This document shows, one piece after another, positions 60,121 to 64,000 of a stretch of 64,000 nt of DNA. The notes below the pieces were generated by a model. It was not told where the DNA came from, ran no database searches, and worked only from the letters and a program-made list of their open reading frames with translations. Origin of the DNA: Granulosicoccus sp045106475 (GTDB taxonomy: Bacteria > Pseudomonadota > Gammaproteobacteria > Granulosicoccales > Granulosicoccaceae); assembly GCA_045106475.1 (NCBI GenBank), contig JBGCEO010000025.1, forward strand, positions 1-64,000, read 5' to 3'. The translations under genes were made by a program, and so were the position numbers. Position 1 is the stretch's first letter; every line of letters begins with the position of its first letter.

Positions 60121-61245
60121 AGTACGAGCGATAGTAAACGCTTCAACAACACTGCCTTCAAGAAGAACAATTCCGAGCCCCGGAGTGTTTGGCAACTCAA
60201 ATCGACCAAACTCTTGCTTAGATGATGACAACGGTAGTTGATCAAAAAATACCTGATGCACATAGTGGTATTCGACATGCGCCACCTGCTCAAATGCGGC
60301 GGCAAAGTGGCAGGCAGCCAGAGTCGCCACCGCAGTAGACGACACTTCCAACGACAACTGCAATGCCGTATCCGACAACTGTTCACACAGCGCAATCATC
60401 CCGGACAGACCGTTGTAAGCGATAGGCGCGCTCTGTAAATATTTAACAGCTCGACATACTACAAGCTGCTTATGTATCTCTTGCCTATACTCAGCTTCGA
60501 TTCCCATGACGGGTACTCCCAACCGGCACAAGCGAGACATAGACTCAGTATCATCGGCCGCGACCGGGGCTTGAAAGGCATCAATGCGTTCCTTCGGCAA
60601 AGCTTGATATAACGCGAGTGCCTGTTCGAACGAGTAGCTATAAACACCATCAACTATAAGTCGAATATGTTCCGGTAGTGCGTCAAGAACGGCAAAGACA
60701 CGGCGTAGATCATCGTCAAGCGCCAGAGCTCCCACCTTCATCTTGACGATGGAAAACCCGGCTTCCACCATGTTGATCATTTCACTGGCTAAGTCGGCGT
60801 CATCCTTATCTTGTCCGTACAGTCCTCCACTAGCGTATAGCTGCACGTCACCAATAGCACCGGAGTCCAGATAGCGCCACAGGGGTACCTGCCTATCACG
60901 ACTGCGTAAATCCCAAATGGCAATATCAACACCAGCCATTGCAGAAGCTAAGATGCCGTGCCTGGCCGTTAGTGTTGCCCGGGAAGTTAGATCAGCTAGT
61001 ACAGATTCGTATGAGGATAAATCCAATCCTATTATCTGAGGGGCCACTTCTGTACGCAGATACGCCAGCAGCGCATCGGGACTAGAATCAAAACACCAGC
61101 ACTCTCCCAAACCACGAATACCCTTTTCATCTTCAAGAACAACGAAAACAGCATACTTCTTCGTCCACTTGATAGCGGGGTTCCAGAGTCTACCTCCCAA
61201 ATCGTTGCAGTGGGAATAGGCAGAAAAGCGAGTTATGCAACTCAA
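60112..61245 (-). CDS. enolase-superfamily (mandelate racemase/muconate-lactonising-like) protein with altered metal site
   Basis: 377 residues. N-terminal capping domain (1-120), then a modified TIM barrel. Kept: KMKVG (catalytic Lys-x-Lys, about 172-176), first metal Asp in LIVDGVYSY, and the Glu in GIEAEYRQ. Changed: the second metal ligand segment reads AFQAPVAADD where WxEEP is usual, so Glu is replaced by Gln/Ala, and the SAPIAYNGLSGM stretch lacks the usual QPD Asp. The reaction is unclear; relatives include dipeptide and amino-acid racemases. It lies 72 bases after aapP on the same strand, so it may act on an amino-acid derivative imported by that system. TTG start; an in-frame TAG just upstream fixes the limit. 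Confidence 0.78.
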   Translation of the reverse strand: MSCITRFSAYSHCNDLGGRLWNPAIKWTKKYAVFVVLEDEKGIRGLGECWCFDSSPDALLAYLRTEVAPQIIGLDLSSYESVLADLTSRATLTARHGILASAMAGVDIAIWDLRSRDRQVPLWRYLDSGAIGDVQLYASGGLYGQDKDDADLASEMINMVEAGFSIVKMKVGALALDDDLRRVFAVLDALPEHIRLIVDGVYSYSFEQALALYQALPKERIDAFQAPVAADDTESMSRLCRLGVPVMGIEAEYRQEIHKQLVVCRAVKYLQSAPIAYNGLSGMIALCEQLSDTALQLSLEVSSTAVATLAACHFAAAFEQVAHVEYHYVHQVFFDQLPLSSSKQEFGRFELPNTPGLGIVLLEGSVVEAFTIARTSL

Positions 61246-61317
61246 GTCTGGGGTTCTTTTCTATTGAGCATCAACTTATCCATCACAGGTCGATATGAGT
61301 TGGGTTTGATAGTCAGC

Positions 61318-62076
61318 TCAATGCTGCAGTATCTGACTCAGGAATAATTTGGTTCGCTCATTACTGGGGCTATCAAAAAACGTCAGCGGATCATTTTGTT
61401 CAACTATTTCACCCTCATCCATAAAGATCACCCGATCAGCAACACGCCTTGCAAAACCCATCTCGTGAGTAACACAAATCATGGTCATACCCTCTTCTGC
61501 AAGCGATACCATGACATCAAGCACTTCGGAAATCATCTCGGGATCCAGTGCAGAGGTGGGTTCATCAAACAGCATGATTGCCGGGTTCATACATAAGGAA
61601 CGTGCTATCGCTACTCGTTGCTGCTGACCGCCAGATAGCTCACCAGGGTATTTTGCTGATTGCTCAGGGATTCGTACCTTCTCCAGAAAACCCATTGCGA
61701 TTGATTCGGCTTCCTTGCGGCTTTTGTTACGGACCAACATTTGAGCCAGCGTACAGTTCTCCATAACGGTCATATGTGGAAACAGATTGAACTGCTGAAA
61801 TACCATACCCACTTCCCGCCTAATCTCATCAATGTTGGCAATATCGTCGTTAAGCTCAGTGCCCAGCACAGAGATATCACCGCGCTGATGATCTTCCAGC
61901 TTGCAAACACAGCGAATTAATGTGGATTTACCCGACCCCGAAGGGCCACATATAACGACCTTTTCACCATCGGCGACACTCAAGTCAATATTTTTTAATA
62001 CATGAAAATCACCAAACCACTTGTTCACCGCCGTCATGCTAACGGCCGGCACATCTCTATTATTGCTTTCAGCCAT
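61318..62076 (-). CDS. aapP: general/polar amino acid ABC transporter ATP-binding protein
   Basis: 252 residues. Walker A GPSGSGKST (about 39-47), Q-loop GMVFQQFNLFPHMTVMENCTLA, signature LSGGQQQRVAIARSL, Walker B IMLFDEPTSALDPEMISEVLDVM and H-loop VTHEMGFARRVADRVIFMDEGEIVE are the standard polar-amino-acid (AapP/GlnQ) blocks. It overlaps aapM by eight bases and is the last transporter gene of the Q-M-P order. Confidence 0.92.
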   Translation of the reverse strand: MAESNNRDVPAVSMTAVNKWFGDFHVLKNIDLSVADGEKVVICGPSGSGKSTLIRCVCKLEDHQRGDISVLGTELNDDIANIDEIRREVGMVFQQFNLFPHMTVMENCTLAQMLVRNKSRKEAESIAMGFLEKVRIPEQSAKYPGELSGGQQQRVAIARSLCMNPAIMLFDEPTSALDPEMISEVLDVMVSLAEEGMTMICVTHEMGFARRVADRVIFMDEGEIVEQNDPLTFFDSPSNERTKLFLSQILQH

Positions 62077-63151
62077 GACCCACTCTTAGCTTACGTTCCA
62101 GATATGCGCCATACCTGGACAATGAGAATACAAACATGAAATAGATAACACCTATAAACACATACACTTCAACGTAATGTACTGTCCATTTTCCAGTGCC
62201 ATACGCGGCAGCTCCTGAGGCGAGAATTTCGAAGAACCCCACAATTGTTACAATTGATGTTTCTTTAAACGTAATTACAAACTGATTAACGATTGCCGGT
62301 AATGAGTTACGGAAAGCCTGCGGCAGTTGTATGCGAGTTACTCGTTGCCAATAGTTTAATCCAAGTGTAAGGCCAGCTTCGTCTTGCCCGGCGGGTATCG
62401 CCTGCAGCCCTGCCCTGATATTTTCGGCCTGATAACAGGCAAAGAAAATCGCAAACCCGGCAATCACCCGATAAAGCTTATCTCCCAACAACCAACCCGG
62501 CAACAAAAAAGGTGTGATAACGGCGGCTGTAAACAAAATGGTCAACAGCGGTAGGGAACGAAAAAAATCGATGAAAAGCCCCACAAGCTTAGCAATGATG
62601 GGCAACTTGGAACGACGTCCTAAAGCCAACAATACTGACAAGGGCATCCCCACCAAAGAAACTGCAGCAAATATGAAAATGGTTAATGCCAGACCACCCC
62701 AACGCTCTGGCGTTATCACACTCAACCCGAATATCCCACCATGCATCAGGAAATAGAATACGCCAAAGCCACTAATCCAGAGCACACTTAACTTGAGCGC
62801 ACTCCAGAACCACGGTACGCAGGACGCAATGATAGTAGCGATCATCACGATACAGGCCAGAGTCGAACGCCAATGCTCCTCATAGGGGAAAAGACCAAAG
62901 AAGATGATCCGATGCCGAGCGTCAATCACCGACCAACAAGCTCCTGTCGCGTCTCGACAGAGCGATTCATCCTCGGCTGACCAGATACTCGAAACAAACA
63001 CCCAATCGACAATGCCATACAGCAGGTAAAACAAGAAAAACGCGCATAGCACGCTCAACAGGGCATCACTCGGTGTGCTGAAGAAATTCTGTTTTAGCTT
63101 TTGACCAAAGGATGTAGTAGGCGCCGATGGGTAGGTATTGGTGGTAGTCAT
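62069..63151 (-). CDS. aapM: general L-amino acid ABC transporter permease AapM
   Basis: 360 residues, the long AapM type. About eight helices; a long periplasmic loop between the first two (about 55-85, with CRDATGACWSVIDARHRIIFFGLFPYEEHWR) is characteristic of AapM. The EAA region reads AIPAGQDEAGLTLGLNYWQRVTRIQLPQAFRNSLPAIVNQFVITFKETSIV. It starts four bases after the aapQ stop. With AapQ it forms the membrane channel for broad-specificity L-amino-acid uptake. Confidence 0.92.
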   Translation of the reverse strand: MTTTNTYPSAPTTSFGQKLKQNFFSTPSDALLSVLCAFFLFYLLYGIVDWVFVSSIWSAEDESLCRDATGACWSVIDARHRIIFFGLFPYEEHWRSTLACIVMIATIIASCVPWFWSALKLSVLWISGFGVFYFLMHGGIFGLSVITPERWGGLALTIFIFAAVSLVGMPLSVLLALGRRSKLPIIAKLVGLFIDFFRSLPLLTILFTAAVITPFLLPGWLLGDKLYRVIAGFAIFFACYQAENIRAGLQAIPAGQDEAGLTLGLNYWQRVTRIQLPQAFRNSLPAIVNQFVITFKETSIVTIVGFFEILASGAAAYGTGKWTVHYVEVYVFIGVIYFMFVFSLSRYGAYLERKLRVGHG

Positions 63152-63155
63152 AGGA

Positions 63156-64000
63156 TCAGCTCTTCACCTCATAACCTTTGAGCGCGATCTTTCGGTTTAT
63201 CGTATTCATCACCCAGGCAATACTTAAGTTGATGAGTAAAAAACCGCCCATAAGAATGGACAACAACTCCAGCGTCTGACCACTTTGATTAATAGAGGTA
63301 GAGATAATCATGAAAAAATCCGAGAATCCCACCACCAGGCCTATGGTCGTTGCTTTCATTAACTGAACATACTGGTTGGTCAATGACGGTAGAACCGCAC
63401 GAATAGCCAGTGGAAGACGTATGCGGGAGAAAATATGAAAGCTCTTCAATCCATTAACAAATCCTGCTTCTATCTGACCACGCGGTACTGACATTAATCC
63501 AGCTCTCACCACCTCGCCAATATAGGCACCACCATACAAGGCAATAGCTATGACCAGGGCTGATAGCTCTGGTGGTATTCGCATTCCACCTCGAAAATTC
63601 AGCCCTTTGAGCGCGGGAATATTGACCATTGGAGTATCAGGCACTCGTGCAAGATAGCCAATAAGAAACAATCCAAGAGGTAGCAACAACCAGGTGAGTT
63701 TCCTGATTCGATAAAACGAGAGTGAACGCTCCATTCTATTAGCCAACCAGGCCAACGCTATAAAACACAGGATAGTTAGCACAAGCATCAGAGCCACACC
63801 CCATATACTGATATTCAGTATGGGGAAATATATTCCACGCCCAGTGAGAAAAACAGTATCCGCCAACGATATCGCCGAGCGCGGTCTTGGCAAATGGGAA
63901 ACCACTGAGTACCAGAAAAGTGCCTGCAAAATTAGAGGTACGTTTCTAAACGTTTCAACGTAGACCGTGCCAAGAAATGAAAATAGCGTGTTCTTGGAAG
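63156..64000 (-). CDS. aapQ: general L-amino acid ABC transporter permease AapQ (5' end outside window)
   Basis: The minus-strand frame stays open through base 64000; the extra codons beyond 63929 read TLFSFLGTVYVETFRNVPLI, the expected AapQ sequence before LQALFWY, so the gene continues off the window. About 281 codons are present. The EAA-type segment MSVPRGQIEAGFVNGLKSFHIFSRIRLPLAIRAVLPSLTNQYVQLMKATTIGLVVG and the C-terminal helix are complete. By usual gene order the binding-protein gene aapJ should lie just beyond. Confidence 0.9.
   Translation of the reverse strand, partial: SKNTLFSFLGTVYVETFRNVPLILQALFWYSVVSHLPRPRSAISLADTVFLTGRGIYFPILNISIWGVALMLVLTILCFIALAWLANRMERSLSFYRIRKLTWLLLPLGLFLIGYLARVPDTPMVNIPALKGLNFRGGMRIPPELSALVIAIALYGGAYIGEVVRAGLMSVPRGQIEAGFVNGLKSFHIFSRIRLPLAIRAVLPSLTNQYVQLMKATTIGLVVGFSDFFMIISTSINQSGQTLELLSILMGGFLLINLSIAWVMNTINRKIALKGYEVKS

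Overview
The window looks like chromosomal DNA of a free-living, probably marine, Gram-negative proteobacterium. It has outer-membrane and periplasmic proteins, a lipoprotein, TRAP and ABC importers for small organic solutes, a monomeric NADP isocitrate dehydrogenase, GntR/FCD and DeoR regulators, and no sign of phage, insertion sequences, CRISPR, tRNA or rRNA. Gene content fits a metabolically versatile gammaproteobacterium (Granulosicoccus-like is my best guess), but this is inference from gene families; no marker gene is present. Base composition and codon use look uniform by eye.

Layout. 1-2.1 kb: 3'-truncated PAS-PAS-GGDEF-EAL signalling protein with a degenerate GGDEF site. 2.4-11.4 kb: leftward glycerol / glycerol-3-phosphate block glpD-glpR-glpS-glpT-glpP-glpQ-DUF2160-glpV, with candidate DeoR-type operators and a strong terminator; glpK is not in the window. 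11.6-15.3 kb: fatty-acid desaturase, small beta-barrel protein, EamA exporter, unknown inner-membrane-anchored protein. 15.5-22.1 kb: surface/signalling group made of a secreted DUF5060 TIM-barrel protein with dipeptide repeats and a sorting-like tail, a small exported anchored protein, a Hanks-type Ser/Thr kinase and a CBM9-like lipoprotein. At 22.3 kb lies a 46-residue membrane ORF with a strong ribosome binding site. 22.5-26.1 kb: form-II CO-dehydrogenase-like (xanthine oxidase family) molybdenum hydroxylase. 26.4-29.4 kb: a second secreted carbohydrate-binding-like protein with a sorting-like tail, an EamA exporter and a GST.

29.5-40.1 kb: catabolic cluster of unknown substrate. It holds a CaiB/BaiF CoA-transferase, an enoyl-CoA-hydratase-like protein, TRAP transporter (dctM, dctQ, dctP), class V aminotransferase, and, divergently, a 998-residue FAD/Fe-S 2-hydroxyacid dehydrogenase, a GntR regulator and a GlcG-like protein. 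The parts suggest uptake of a carboxylate, CoA activation, and oxidation or transamination of a 2-hydroxy/2-oxo acid such as glycolate/glyoxylate.

40.2-53.4 kb: an 862-residue exported protein of unknown function, a YbbA/YbbP-like ABC pair, a GST preceded by ten perfect TTTGGC hexamers, a two-gene sensor unit (Moco-fold periplasmic protein plus hybrid histidine kinase), an AbrB-type membrane protein and icd. 53.5-60.1 kb: FAH-family hydrolase, FCD regulator, and a TauABC-like ABC importer with two permeases running into a choline-sulfatase-like betC, suggesting sulfate-ester osmolyte use. 60.1-64.0 kb: leftward aapQ (cut by the window edge)-aapM-aapP amino-acid importer followed by an enolase-superfamily protein lacking a usual metal ligand.
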